Notes: a model not told the origin generated them from the sequence alone. Positions 6,402-13,049 are shown, counted from the first letter of the stretch. The stretch is 17,354 nt of DNA from a bacterium (GCA_030429785.1 JAUIEQ010000004.1:1-17354), one strand, 5' to 3'. Numbers and translations are program-made.

Positions 6402-7133
6402 TCAAACTTTTGGTAAAAAGTTATTTCTACTCCAGTTCCACAAAACGGGGTGCATCTCTACTGGAGATATGGGGCTGCCATTCAGCAATTCCTTCCAAAC
6501 TTTTGATACAATAACCTGATTGTCCTTAGCTGTTGTGAATCCTAATTCAATCGAACACTGCTGAACATGAGTATCTGGGATGATGGAAATCTCACTCATA
6601 TTTGAAAACTTAGCATCAGTATAGCAAGTTAGTATATACAGCCAGTAATTTGCCATCTTAGGACCGCTTAGGTATGGAAAGTCTTTCTTTTGTTTCTTCT
6701 GAACAATATTTAAGATACTTCCGATATCTTGATTTCCTTGCGCCAACAATACTCTAGGATCATTACTAAAAAACTCGTTGAATGTTTTCGATATTCTGAT
6801 CCAGATATCTGTGTGTTTGTTTTTTTGTAACGCTAATTTATGTTTTGTAAGGTCACGTTGCACCTCACTTCTTCTTTTCTGCACTACTAGCTCAGGAAAA
6901 AATAAATAATTAGTAGCTGGATCTTCGTATGTTTTCAAAGCAGCAGCCCACATAGCAGGAGAGCTACGCTGAAAGTTTATGCTAACAGGTAATGTGAAAT
7001 AAATATAATTCTCTCTACTATCTTGTGCGAGGCCCGGGTTGACTTCGTGATTTTCAATAGTAGGTATCTCTCCGTTGTGATAAGCATCATATAATTTGAT
7101 GACTTTCTTCAAATTTTGTTTTTTATTCTTCAT
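6402..7133 (-). CDS. HhH-GPD (endonuclease III/OGG)-like putative DNA glycosylase
   Basis: This 243-aa protein is of no family I can name exactly. Residues 155-190 read like the helix-hairpin-helix core of base-excision glycosylases: LSGPKMANYW, with Lys159 where Nth and OGG1 carry the Schiff-base lysine, and IIPDTHV, with Asp187 where they carry the catalytic aspartate. There is no Cys4 Fe-S motif. The N-terminal half (IYFTLPVSINFQ, ATNYLFFPELV) is unlike classic Nth. The predicted role is excision of a damaged or modified base. It is the first gene of a two-gene operon with the ITPase, ends in TGA (the only TGA stop among the clear genes), and sits behind a near-consensus promoter at 7188-7216. 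Confidence in a real gene is high; in glycosylase activity, moderate. Confidence 0.6.
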   Translation of the reverse strand: MKNKKQNLKKVIKLYDAYHNGEIPTIENHEVNPGLAQDSRENYIYFTLPVSINFQRSSPAMWAAALKTYEDPATNYLFFPELVVQKRRSEVQRDLTKHKLALQKNKHTDIWIRISKTFNEFFSNDPRVLLAQGNQDIGSILNIVQKKQKKDFPYLSGPKMANYWLYILTCYTDAKFSNMSEISIIPDTHVQQCSIELGFTTAKDNQVIVSKVWKELLNGSPISPVEMHPVLWNWSRNNFLPKV

Positions 7134-7187
7134 TTCAAAGCCACTTACTTACCACCAAATTAAGAATTCTCAAATAGATATATACTA

Positions 7188-7216
7188 ATCATAGTTCGAT
7201 TCCTGTTACGGGTCAA
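7188..7216 (-). promoter_or_regulatory. Sigma70 promoter of the glycosylase/ITPase operon
   Basis: TTGACC (7211-7216) and TATGAT (7188-7193) on the minus strand are spaced 17 bp. The -35 overlaps the end of the T-tract of the tRNA-Gly terminator, so transcription of the operon begins right where the tRNA unit ends. Confidence 0.7.
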
Positions 7217-7256
7217 ACAAAAACACCGCTAAAAATAGCGGTGCTTTTGTTGGAGC
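7214..7256. repeat. 43-bp direct repeat, copy 2 (tRNA-Gly 3' end plus terminator)
   Basis: This copy is identical to 5762-5804 except for one base in the hairpin (CACCGCT against CACCGCC). The right end covers the CCA, the discriminator and the last acceptor bases of tRNA-Gly. The two copies bracket the ITPase/glycosylase operon. Confidence 0.85.
7215..7250. terminator. tRNA-Gly terminator
   Basis: A CACCGCT/AGCGGTG 7-bp hairpin begins a few bases after the tRNA CCA on the minus strand and is followed by GTTTTTGTTT. The plus side also has a short T-run. Confidence 0.8.
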
Positions 7257-7326
7257 GGGTAGGGGGAATCGAACCCCCGTCTCAACCTTGGAAGGGTCGC
7301 ATAATAAGCCACTATACCATACCCGC
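7251..7326 (-). tRNA. tRNA-Gly (anticodon TCC)
   Basis: A complete cloverleaf is present on the minus strand. The acceptor GCGGGTA/TACCCGC is followed by T and an encoded CCA. The anticodon stem CGACC/GGTTG holds the loop CTTCCAA with anticodon TCC. The T-arm is GGGGGTTCGATTCCCCC. It reads GGA and GGG/GGN Gly codons. The 5' end lies 13 nt after the stop of the HTH/LAGLIDADG-like gene. Confidence 0.97.
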
Positions 7327-7339
7327 ATATTTAGTTTGT

Positions 7340-7999
7340 TTACCTAACTGCCCGAATCCAGCCCACAATTCGTCTATGCAATAATACACCAAATTGCTTA
7401 TCCCCACAACTACGCACTCGAATGTGGAGCGTTCCGTGAGGTGACTTACCTCTTTTTATTACTTTTCCACTACGCTTGTCAATCTGCGACTTAAGGAATT
7501 GACCTTTGGATATTTTTGTTATACTTGACCAAAATGCAATGGCTTTACTAATATCAGTATCACTATACGCATGCACTGTTATTCGGAAATGACTATCCGG
7601 TACTGTGCAAATATCTCTAAACCACTTCATCATGACTTTGATTATCTCAGGGTCGCTATTTGCAAAACGAATATTCTCGAAAGACTTCTCGCCTTCGCCC
7701 CAATACAGACCAATGCCCAGCATGAATAAATCGCGCTTACTTATAAATCTCACATCTTTCCTTGCCGCAGCATGTTGTGCTTTGATTTGACGTGCCTTTT
7801 GCGCTTGCTTTTTTTGTGCAGATTTTAACAAACCGTCATTTACTCTTTGTTGCACTTGCTTATTTGGTTTGTAGGGAATGTCGCGTAGCCAAACACTTAA
7901 TGTTGACTTGGAGACTGGAATTTTTTCTAAAATTAAGTTATATGAAAATCCCTTCTTGCGAAGTGTAATAGCTCGCTGCCTTAAAGATTGCTTAACCAT
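7340..7999 (-). CDS. HTH protein with LAGLIDADG-like 'GLYWGEG' domain
   Basis: This 219-aa basic protein has residues about 5-42 forming a resolvase/Hin-type helix-turn-helix (AITLRKKGFSYNLILEKIPVSKSTLSVWLRDI). A Lys/Gln/Ala-rich linker (about 58-80) leads to a C-terminal domain starting LFMLGIGLYWGEGEKS (91-106). That segment looks like the first LAGLIDADG helix, with Glu102 in the position of the catalytic acid. The rest (FRITVHAYSDTD, GQFLKSQIDKRSGKV, HGTLHIRVRS) matches proteins I recall as widespread and uncharacterised in CPR genomes. It may be a DNA-binding regulator or a domesticated homing-endonuclease relative; only one LAGLIDADG-like motif is obvious. Start ATG 7999 has GAGG upstream. 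It ends directly before tRNA-Gly and is probably cotranscribed with it. Confidence 0.75.
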   Translation of the reverse strand: MVKQSLRQRAITLRKKGFSYNLILEKIPVSKSTLSVWLRDIPYKPNKQVQQRVNDGLLKSAQKKQAQKARQIKAQHAAARKDVRFISKRDLFMLGIGLYWGEGEKSFENIRFANSDPEIIKVMMKWFRDICTVPDSHFRITVHAYSDTDISKAIAFWSSITKISKGQFLKSQIDKRSGKVIKRGKSPHGTLHIRVRSCGDKQFGVLLHRRIVGWIRAVR

Positions 8000-8056
8000 C
8001 GAACCTCTACAGTTAGTACTATCTATACTTTATCAAAGGTTCTCTTGTGCCGCAAG

Positions 8057-8674
8057 TTACATCCCATATGGAAAATGCTCTCTATCTTCCACACCACTTT
8101 CTCGCACCGCTTGCAAACCGCACGCATACTGCTCAAGCACCTTAAGTGAATGATCAATCCGCGCTCTGATATATCCATCTGCTTTGACTGATTCATCTGC
8201 CTGAGGTCCATTCAGCACGTCCTGAACTTTTTGGATAATAACATGATTCGGAATGTAACACAGGTATGTATTCTTGTAGCTGCTCATCCGAAGCTCTGCT
8301 ACAGGATACGTGCCGCCACGTGTTGCTGAGAGACCAATGATCAGAGCAGGCTTGTGCTCTAACTCACCACTACTACAATACAAAAAGAAATTTTTAAGAC
8401 CTGCTGGCACCATACCTGACCACTCAGGGCTCACTACAACAAATGCATCACAACTAGCAACATCAGCGCTATAGCTTTCCCAAACCTCTTTTGCTTCACC
8501 CTCATCTGCTCCCCACATACTCTCATCCCACAACGGTAATGGATTGCGTTGCAAGTTCAGTACATATGTCTCTGCATCCGCGAGTTGCTGTTTGATCTGT
8601 TGCTCTACGTATCTCCCGACTTTTGTTGATTGCGACTCGTTAGTATGAGAGCCAATAATAATTCCGTATTTCAT
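8057..8674 (-). CDS. NADPH-dependent FMN reductase / flavodoxin-fold oxidoreductase
   Basis: This 205-aa protein is of the NADPH-dependent FMN reductase family (PF03358; chromate or azo-reductase-like). The FMN-phosphate loop GSHTNESQSTKVG is at residues 8-20, and SPEWSGMVPAGLKNFF (82-97) is the family's 'PEYN...P..LKN' flavin and dimer segment. LIIGLSATRGG (111-121) is the third flavodoxin strand with a glycine loop. It probably transfers electrons from NAD(P)H to flavin or quinone-like acceptors in the cytoplasm. ATG 8674 lies 15 nt after the SDR stop, so the two genes form an operon. No strong Shine-Dalgarno sequence is visible, suggesting coupling. No terminator follows before the HTH gene at 7999. 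Confidence 0.88.
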   Translation of the reverse strand: MKYGIIIGSHTNESQSTKVGRYVEQQIKQQLADAETYVLNLQRNPLPLWDESMWGADEGEAKEVWESYSADVASCDAFVVVSPEWSGMVPAGLKNFFLYCSSGELEHKPALIIGLSATRGGTYPVAELRMSSYKNTYLCYIPNHVIIQKVQDVLNGPQADESVKADGYIRARIDHSLKVLEQYACGLQAVRESGVEDREHFPYGM

Positions 8675-8689
8675 AATACAATTTGTTAC

Positions 8690-9397
8690 TTACAAAGGAT
8701 ACAGTTCTCCAGAACAATCAAAAAACTTTCCGTTGTTATCTGGATCCCACTTACTCGCTATATCGAGAATATGTCGAGCAGCTGTGCGTGGTTTGGTTTC
8801 ACCAGCTGGATTCATGCTCGTATGCACATCGCCTGGATGCACAGCAAATGTTTGGATAGTCTTGGGCATATCATACACACTTCGCGCGGTCATCATGTTG
8901 AGCGCAACTTTGCTGGCGCTATACCCATAATTTGGATTGTCACTATTCCACTTGTCGTGAAATGATGCTCGACAACTCGAAACATTAATCACAAAACTAG
9001 GCTTGGCTGTTAGCAATGGCTTGCACTGCTTCAACACCATCATTGGTCCGATCGTATTAACATCAAACATTGCCAGCAGCGACGCTCTATCGAGCGAATC
9101 AATAGCACACACGAGCTCTTTGTGGTTGTTGGTTGCTGAGTCTTTATTCACGCCTGCGTTATTGATCAACATATCAAGATGATCAACATGCGTCGTTATA
9201 GCAGCAACTGCTTGTTGGATCGACTCATCATCAGACACATCAAGCGGTAGTACGGTCAGCTGTTCATGGCCAGCCAAATCATCAAGACTTGTGCTGCTTC
9301 GCACACCGGCAAAAACGCGCGCGCCAGCATCAAGCAACTCCTCAACAAACCCTCTCCCCAAACCCTGACTTGCTCCTGTTATCAAAACTGTCTGCAT
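8690..9397 (-). CDS. Short-chain dehydrogenase/reductase (SDR)
   Basis: This 235-aa classical SDR has TGASQGLG (7-14) for dinucleotide binding, LDVSD (52-56) for the adenine ring, NNAG (79-82), the catalytic Ser in INVSS (137-141), and YSASK (159-163) as the Tyr-Lys pair. The 'HPGDVHTSMNP' segment (about 187-197) fits the nicotinamide-side PG motif. VRSS after the second strand suggests NADP(H) preference (Arg33). It resembles YciK/C-factor-like SDRs of unknown substrate. It is first in a two-gene operon with the FMN reductase, so the pair may act on a common carbonyl or quinone-type compound (inference). Confidence 0.93.
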   Translation of the reverse strand: MQTVLITGASQGLGRGFVEELLDAGARVFAGVRSSTSLDDLAGHEQLTVLPLDVSDDESIQQAVAAITTHVDHLDMLINNAGVNKDSATNNHKELVCAIDSLDRASLLAMFDVNTIGPMMVLKQCKPLLTAKPSFVINVSSCRASFHDKWNSDNPNYGYSASKVALNMMTARSVYDMPKTIQTFAVHPGDVHTSMNPAGETKPRTAARHILDIASKWDPDNNGKFFDCSGELYPL

Positions 9398-9481
9398 ATA
9401 ACTTAACTGTTACCAATATACAACTATAGTATCTCATTCCTTCGCAAGCTTCAAGCGCGCAGCATGACTAGTCAGTTATAC

Positions 9482-9516
9482 AAAAATAAAAAAGCAGCTA
9501 TTTATATAAGCTGCTT
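9482..9516 (-). terminator. Terminator overlapping the DUF2784 stop
   Basis: On the minus strand an AAGCAGCT/AGCTGCTT 8-bp stem with a 9-nt AT loop is followed by TTTTATTTTT. The last codons of the DUF2784-like gene form its upstream arm. Confidence 0.85.
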
Positions 9517-9888
9517 ATTAATTAATATATACACCCCGATCAGAACAAAGCCAATGAGCATTCCAGTACTCAAGAGGTTGTACCCGGCTTTGCACGAGCT
9601 CAAATCAAGCCCAAAAATCTTATTCAGGTAATATATGACAAATGAACCGTCGTACACGTGCACACCGGCTTTGCTTCGACAGTAGTGCTCCATAACCGTC
9701 AACGGGCAAGTCCCTGTTAACAAATTGTACAACAATCCTACAACAAGCATAGAAAGCATGCTCAGCAAAAAGTATACGTTCATGTCGAGATTAAGCGCAT
9801 AGCATGTAAGCGGAACAAAGAACAAAGCCATGATCAGCCCATGCGCAAGAGCAATGATATCTGCAACAATTGAAAAAAATCTTTGCAT
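9502..9888 (-). CDS. DUF2784-like membrane protein
   Basis: This 128-aa integral membrane protein has hydrophobic segments at about 5-32, 38-58 and 105-124. Between them lies TGTCPLTVMEHYCRSKAG followed by YDGSFVIYYL, which fits the DUF2784 family (PF10861) motif 'CPLT..E...R..AG..Y.G.FI..YL'. Function is unknown. The start at 9888 is preferred because AAAGGAG lies 5 nt upstream; a frame extension to 9927 lacks such a site. It is the last of a three-gene operon (10630 to 9502) with its terminator built into the 3' end. Confidence 0.75.
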   Translation of the reverse strand: MQRFFSIVADIIALAHGLIMALFFVPLTCYALNLDMNVYFLLSMLSMLVVGLLYNLLTGTCPLTVMEHYCRSKAGVHVYDGSFVIYYLNKIFGLDLSSCKAGYNLLSTGMLIGFVLIGVYILINKQLI

Positions 9889-9933
9889 AACACTCCTTTC
9901 TGCTACTTTTGACACACAGAGCAGCAAAATCAG

Positions 9934-10275
9934 TTACTTGATCACAACTTCAACGTTTGGCTCGTGCACACAAACCTGCTTGGATGACTGTTTTGACTCT
10001 GATACAAATAGCGTCACACCATTATTCATCAGCAACGACAGGTCTCCGATTCTTGATGTTGGGATGGGATCGAGTCCTAATTTCAACTCATCATCAGGCG
10101 AATAATTAAACTCTGTGCGCAACGCTTCTCGTATATCAATGTTAGTAAGACTGGGAGTGAATTTCTGAATCGTGACTGTGCACTCATGAATAACCCTTTT
10201 TACACCCTTGTCATATATTCGTAGCGGAAAGGTAACTTTTACTACTGATTTCTTATTTTCTGCTGATGATTTCAC
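9934..10275 (-). CDS. Hypothetical small protein, 113 aa
   Basis: I do not recognise this protein. It is soluble, alternates beta-like strands (VVKVTFPLRIYD, VIHECTVTIQKF, GVTLFVSES, VEVVIK), and has a central ThrAsnIleAspIleArgGluAla helix-like segment. It starts with GTG at 10275, chosen because GGAGG sits 6 nt upstream. It lies between two small membrane-protein genes on the same strand (31 and 45 nt gaps) and probably shares their transcript. It may be a cytoplasmic partner of those proteins, but that is only from position. Confidence 0.65.
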   Translation of the reverse strand: MKSSAENKKSVVKVTFPLRIYDKGVKRVIHECTVTIQKFTPSLTNIDIREALRTEFNYSPDDELKLGLDPIPTSRIGDLSLLMNNGVTLFVSESKQSSKQVCVHEPNVEVVIK

Positions 10276-10306
10276 CTTTTTCCTCCGGTAGTAAGGTTAT
10301 ATTTGG

Positions 10307-10630
10307 TTACATTTGCTTGTCAGTGTTGTGTTTTTGAAAAAAATAATGCTTGCCTACAAAGTACAATACTATATAAATTGCAGCCATCAATGCATTGAAC
10401 CAAATACAATCAACTGAGTACGCAACGCTCTGTTTCTCCTGGATCACGACAGTGACAAATGCACGTACTGATGTATATGAATGATTAATCACTGGATACC
10501 ATAGATGACCGACACGTCGAAAATACAACGCTGCAACAAGACAAAGAATCAGTATTCCCATGCTCATATAAAACCAATATTCATGGCCAGCATTTCGGAA
10601 CTGAAACAACTCTTGAATACAACTCACCAT
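10307..10630 (-). CDS. Small two-pass membrane protein, 107 aa
   Basis: This protein has hydrophobic segments at about residues 20-38 (WFYMSMGILILCLVAALYF) and 74-94 (CIWFNALMAAIYIVLYFVG), with a polar loop between and a His/Lys-rich tail. No family is recognised. ATG 10630 is chosen because a GGGGGG run lies 4-9 nt upstream; a TTG one codon earlier is less likely. It is the first gene of a three-gene operon with the 113-aa protein and the DUF2784 protein. A promoter formed by a tandem duplication precedes it (10659-10687). Confidence 0.65.
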   Translation of the reverse strand: MVSCIQELFQFRNAGHEYWFYMSMGILILCLVAALYFRRVGHLWYPVINHSYTSVRAFVTVVIQEKQSVAYSVDCIWFNALMAAIYIVLYFVGKHYFFQKHNTDKQM

Positions 10631-10655
10631 CAAACCCCCTTTTTTGTAGTAACTA

Positions 10656-10687
10656 TTTTTTAAACGATCAATTTTTTAAACGATCAA
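10656..10687. repeat. Perfect 2 x 16-bp tandem duplication
   Basis: The unit TTTTTTAAACGATCAA occurs twice head to tail (10656-10671 and 10672-10687). It overlaps the promoter candidate of the downstream minus-strand operon. Confidence 0.9.
10659..10687 (-). promoter_or_regulatory. Promoter candidate made by the tandem duplication
   Basis: On the minus strand TTGATC (10682-10687, from one repeat unit) and TTTAAA (10659-10664, from the other) are spaced exactly 17 bp. Confidence 0.4.
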
Positions 10688-10732
10688 TAGCACATCTTTT
10701 CACAACTCAAAGCGACTGTCAAGCATAAGCCA

Positions 10733-10761
10733 AAATAAAAGCCCGCTCATTTATTGCGGGC
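10733..10761 (-). terminator. Terminator after the 212-aa membrane protein gene
   Basis: On the minus strand a GCCCGC/GCGGGC stem with a 9-nt loop is followed by TTTTATTTTG. The GGGC triplication at 10758-10769 extends the GC-rich side. Confidence 0.8.
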
Positions 10762-10784
10762 GGGCGGGCGTACGGATCAAAAAT

Positions 10785-11423
10785 TTATAGCAGCGTCACA
10801 CCTTCGCTGACGTTAATTACTGCTAAAGCTGCTAAAACTATTTGTGTCGCGATAAAAAAATAATACCACAACACCTTTGCTGAGGAGTTATTTGCTTTGA
10901 GGTATTCATACACCTCTTCCTCGCTGCTGTAAACACTCTCAACAACGATCGACTCACCATCTGCTGTATGAGCAGTAGCGGTCAGCCGTTTTCTTCGGTA
11001 ATGTTGCACCACTGTCTGCAACAAAAAAAATGCCACAGCTGCAATCATCACCAACGGGTAAATGTCTCGCGCAGCAAGGATAGCAAACAAAAAGTTGCCA
11101 ATAATATTCACCATACCATCAAGCAACGTACGCGTATAGCCTGACGAAATGAGCCTATCCTTCGACGCTACTTTTGCCGCCACTTTTGCAGCGGTTGTCT
11201 CATCCAATTCAGGTCTTTTCGACTTAACATGATCTCTGACTTGTTGCAAGGAAAATATTCGATACGCCTCATCTCGCAACCTCTTTTGGTGATCATAAAA
11301 GAGGATAACGTACAGATACCTTGCTATCAAAATAAACAAGGCTATCAGCATACCTTCTGCTGTAGCCGTCAAGAAATAAACCAGTGAACAAACCACAGCA
11401 ATCAGAACCAAAGCCTTCATCAT
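10785..11423 (-). CDS. Hypothetical multi-pass membrane protein, 212 aa
   Basis: I do not recognise this protein. Hydrophobic segments lie at about 4-20, 24-44, 108-122, 123-138 and 185-205. The cytoplasmic-looking stretch between segments 2 and 3 is charged and helical (LDETTAAKVAAKVASKDRL). A second polar domain precedes the last helix (ADGESIVVESVYSSEEEVYEYLKA). ATG 11423 has AGAGG about 8 nt upstream; ATG 11420 is an alternative. It has its own extended -10 promoter (11475-11503) and terminator (10733-10761), so it is monocistronic, and it is divergent from the gene at 11573. Confidence 0.7.
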   Translation of the reverse strand: MMKALVLIAVVCSLVYFLTATAEGMLIALFILIARYLYVILFYDHQKRLRDEAYRIFSLQQVRDHVKSKRPELDETTAAKVAAKVASKDRLISSGYTRTLLDGMVNIIGNFLFAILAARDIYPLVMIAAVAFFLLQTVVQHYRRKRLTATAHTADGESIVVESVYSSEEEVYEYLKANNSSAKVLWYYFFIATQIVLAALAVINVSEGVTLL

Positions 11424-11474
11424 TGAACACCTCTTTCTTTTATATGGAAATTTTTAATAATACAGTAACTTAAT

Positions 11475-11503
11475 ATTATTACATATTTAAATAATTTTGT
11501 CAA
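11475..11503 (-). promoter_or_regulatory. Sigma70 promoter of the 212-aa membrane protein gene
   Basis: TTGACA (11498-11503) and AATAAT (11475-11480) are spaced 17 bp on the minus strand. A TG one base before the -10 gives an extended -10. Confidence 0.7.
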
Positions 11504-11533
11504 TAGAACGCACACCACCCTAACTCACTACCT

Positions 11534-11563
11534 TTGCGCTAGCATAGTAATTATTGTTACTAT
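11534..11563 (+). promoter_or_regulatory. Promoter and TAGTAA/TTACTA dyad before the 337-aa gene
   Basis: TTGCGC (11534-11539) and TACTAT (11558-11563) are spaced 18 bp. The dyad TAGTAATTATTGTTACTA (11545-11562) lies in the spacer and -10. Transcription would begin near 11570, only a few bases before ATG 11573, so a leaderless mRNA is possible. Confidence 0.4.
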
Positions 11564-11572
11564 TAACTAAGA

Positions 11573-12586
11573 ATGCATAATACTAAACGTATGAATAAAT
11601 TTGAAAAGAGAAAAACTAAACCAACCGAATCTGAACAAGGACATATAGACGTACATACGATGTCAGTTCCAGAGATAGGCCAATACTTCACAACTGAATC
11701 AACCAAATCATTACCCAATGACTTCTGGGACAAAGAGGCTGAGAATCCTCAGCAGTTCATACTAGAAACTCTACCGTCTCTTGACGATATTAATAGCCTT
11801 ACTCCGCAAGAACAGACCAAAGCATTGCACCTACTCAGCACAACCGTACATGCACTTGTTGGAGAACATCACTATTTTCAAAAAACAACCGAATCATCAG
11901 CAAGCAGAATATCAAGCGAACTCAAAACCTATCATGAAACTGAGCATGGCAGTACTGTCGTAGCCAATAAAGTACTAGCAACTGCTATTCGAATGGAACA
12001 ACTCAACAACCATAGCGATACAACTGGCCAAACGCTCCAAGATGCACAAACAATACTCGAATTTGCTAATAAACGATTCAAAGACACAGCAAGCGCTGCG
12101 GAAACAGCTCTCTACAATCCATACGCTATCACTGCAGGTACAACATATTACAAACTCGCAAAAGACAAAAAGCATCTTACCAAGCACACGGTACAAGACA
12201 TAGCTTTTGATGGCGAACATACTGGTGTTGAATTGCAAAACAACGACATACTACCGTTGATCGAACTCAATGCACAGCTTGCTTCTGGCAATGCAATGCT
12301 TGAAGATGGTAGCAACTATTATGGAACAAAACTTGAACTACTTGTTGAACTCAGCAATCGAGCAGCTCAAGACCATGTCACACTCACCTTCTCAACACCC
12401 AAAGGCGCGGTTCGGACAGAAGCTGTATTCGTGCACACAAATATTACCGACTTGGAAGCACAGTACAACAACGCATTCAAATCACCTGCATTTATCGACC
12501 GACTCGTCACTATCACACTTACTGCCAATGGCAACGATTTTGATCTAACACTCGAAGAATTCAAACAAGCAGTTGCGGCAACATAA
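11573..12586 (+). CDS. Hypothetical soluble protein, 337 aa
   Basis: This is a full-length plus-strand gene of no family I recognise. The first 30 residues are polar and basic (MNKFEKRKTKPTESEQG), likely disordered. Residues about 30-190 are helical and Gln/Thr/Ala-rich (TPQEQTKALHLLSTTVHALVGEHH; LQDAQTILEFANKRF). The last 120 residues alternate strands (TVQDIAFDGEHTGVEL, HVTLTFSTPKGAVRTEAVFVHTN, RLVTITLTANGNDFDLTLEEF). No signal peptide or membrane helix is seen. Start: ATG 11573 or ATG 11591 (MNKFEK...); neither has a Shine-Dalgarno sequence, and the promoter position suggests a leaderless start. A bidirectional terminator follows. Confidence 0.75.
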   Translation: MHNTKRMNKFEKRKTKPTESEQGHIDVHTMSVPEIGQYFTTESTKSLPNDFWDKEAENPQQFILETLPSLDDINSLTPQEQTKALHLLSTTVHALVGEHHYFQKTTESSASRISSELKTYHETEHGSTVVANKVLATAIRMEQLNNHSDTTGQTLQDAQTILEFANKRFKDTASAAETALYNPYAITAGTTYYKLAKDKKHLTKHTVQDIAFDGEHTGVELQNNDILPLIELNAQLASGNAMLEDGSNYYGTKLELLVELSNRAAQDHVTLTFSTPKGAVRTEAVFVHTNITDLEAQYNNAFKSPAFIDRLVTITLTANGNDFDLTLEEFKQAVAAT

Positions 12587-12601
12587 CAACCTGCAAAAAA
12601 A

Positions 12602-12660
12602 GAAAAAACCCATTATTCCAAAACGCATAGCAATGCGATGCAGAATAATAGGTTTTTTTG
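12602..12660. terminator. Long bidirectional terminator
   Basis: AACC-ATTATTC pairs with GAATAAT-GGTT, with an inner GCAT/ATGC stem. TTTTTTT follows on the plus strand and an A-run on the left serves the minus strand. It separates the 337-aa gene from the tRNA array. Confidence 0.75.
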
Positions 12661-12758
12661 ATAACAATACCAGCCAAAGCTGCAAATAATCATAGCATCG
12701 CGTGTACACAAGTCAGCCGTTGCCAATGCTCTAGCAGATACCCTTCGCAAGCGAAGAG

Positions 12759-12835
12759 TGGTCGGGGTGAGAGGACTTGAACCTCCGGCCTCCTGGTCCC
12801 AAACCAGGCGCGCTAGCCAACTGCGCCACACCCCG
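12759..12835 (-). tRNA. tRNA-Pro (anticodon TGG)
   Basis: Minus-strand cloverleaf: acceptor CGGGGTG/CACCCCG, then A and an encoded CCA. The anticodon stem CCTGG/CCAGG holds the loop TTTGGGA with anticodon TGG. The T-loop is GGTTCAAGTCC. It is last in the Ile-Phe-Pro array. Confidence 0.97.
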
Positions 12836-12863
12836 AATAGTAAAATAATCAATTTCCAATCTT

Positions 12864-12934
12864 CAATAACCAAACAAATTAAAATATCCAATGATGGAAC
12901 TCCAGATATTGATTATTGTTTCTTGGTGATTGGT
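12864..12934. repeat. 71-bp spacer repeat, copy A (Phe-Pro spacer)
   Basis: This is identical over 71 bp to 13050-13120, with similarity continuing to the tRNA edge. Internal complementarity includes AATATC/GATATT and TGGA/TCCA, and CCAAACAA near the left end against TTGTTTCTTGG near the right, so the spacer RNA can fold into a long hairpin. Confidence 0.9.
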
Positions 12935-12944
12935 GATTTTATGA

Positions 12945-13019
12945 TGGTGCCGAGGGGCAGAATCGAACTGCCGACACGAGGCTCTTCAGGCCCCTGCTCT
13001 ACCACTGAGCTACCTCGGC
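12945..13019 (-). tRNA. tRNA-Phe (anticodon GAA)
   Basis: Minus-strand cloverleaf: acceptor GCCGAGG/CCTCGGC, then A and an encoded CCA. The D-arm is TAGCTCAGTGGTAGAGC. The anticodon loop CTGAAGA carries GAA. The T-arm is GGCAGTTCGATTCTGCC. Confidence 0.97.
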
Positions 13020-13049
13020 GGACTTTGCAAATAATCAACAATCAACTTC

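Noticed and set aside
6402..7133. Recoded TGA (glycine) as in Gracilibacteria/Absconditabacteria
   Set aside because: This gene ends at TGA and the other genes are complete without TGA read-through, with normal GGN and TGG use.
7191..7213. tRNA T-arm-like sequence (GTTCGATTCC) on the plus strand
   Set aside because: The bases flanking the loop do not pair as a T-stem, no other tRNA arms are present, and the segment is the spacer of a good promoter.
8630..8965. Plus-strand open frame opposite the SDR gene
   Set aside because: It overlaps the well-supported SDR gene antisense and has no family resemblance or ribosome site.
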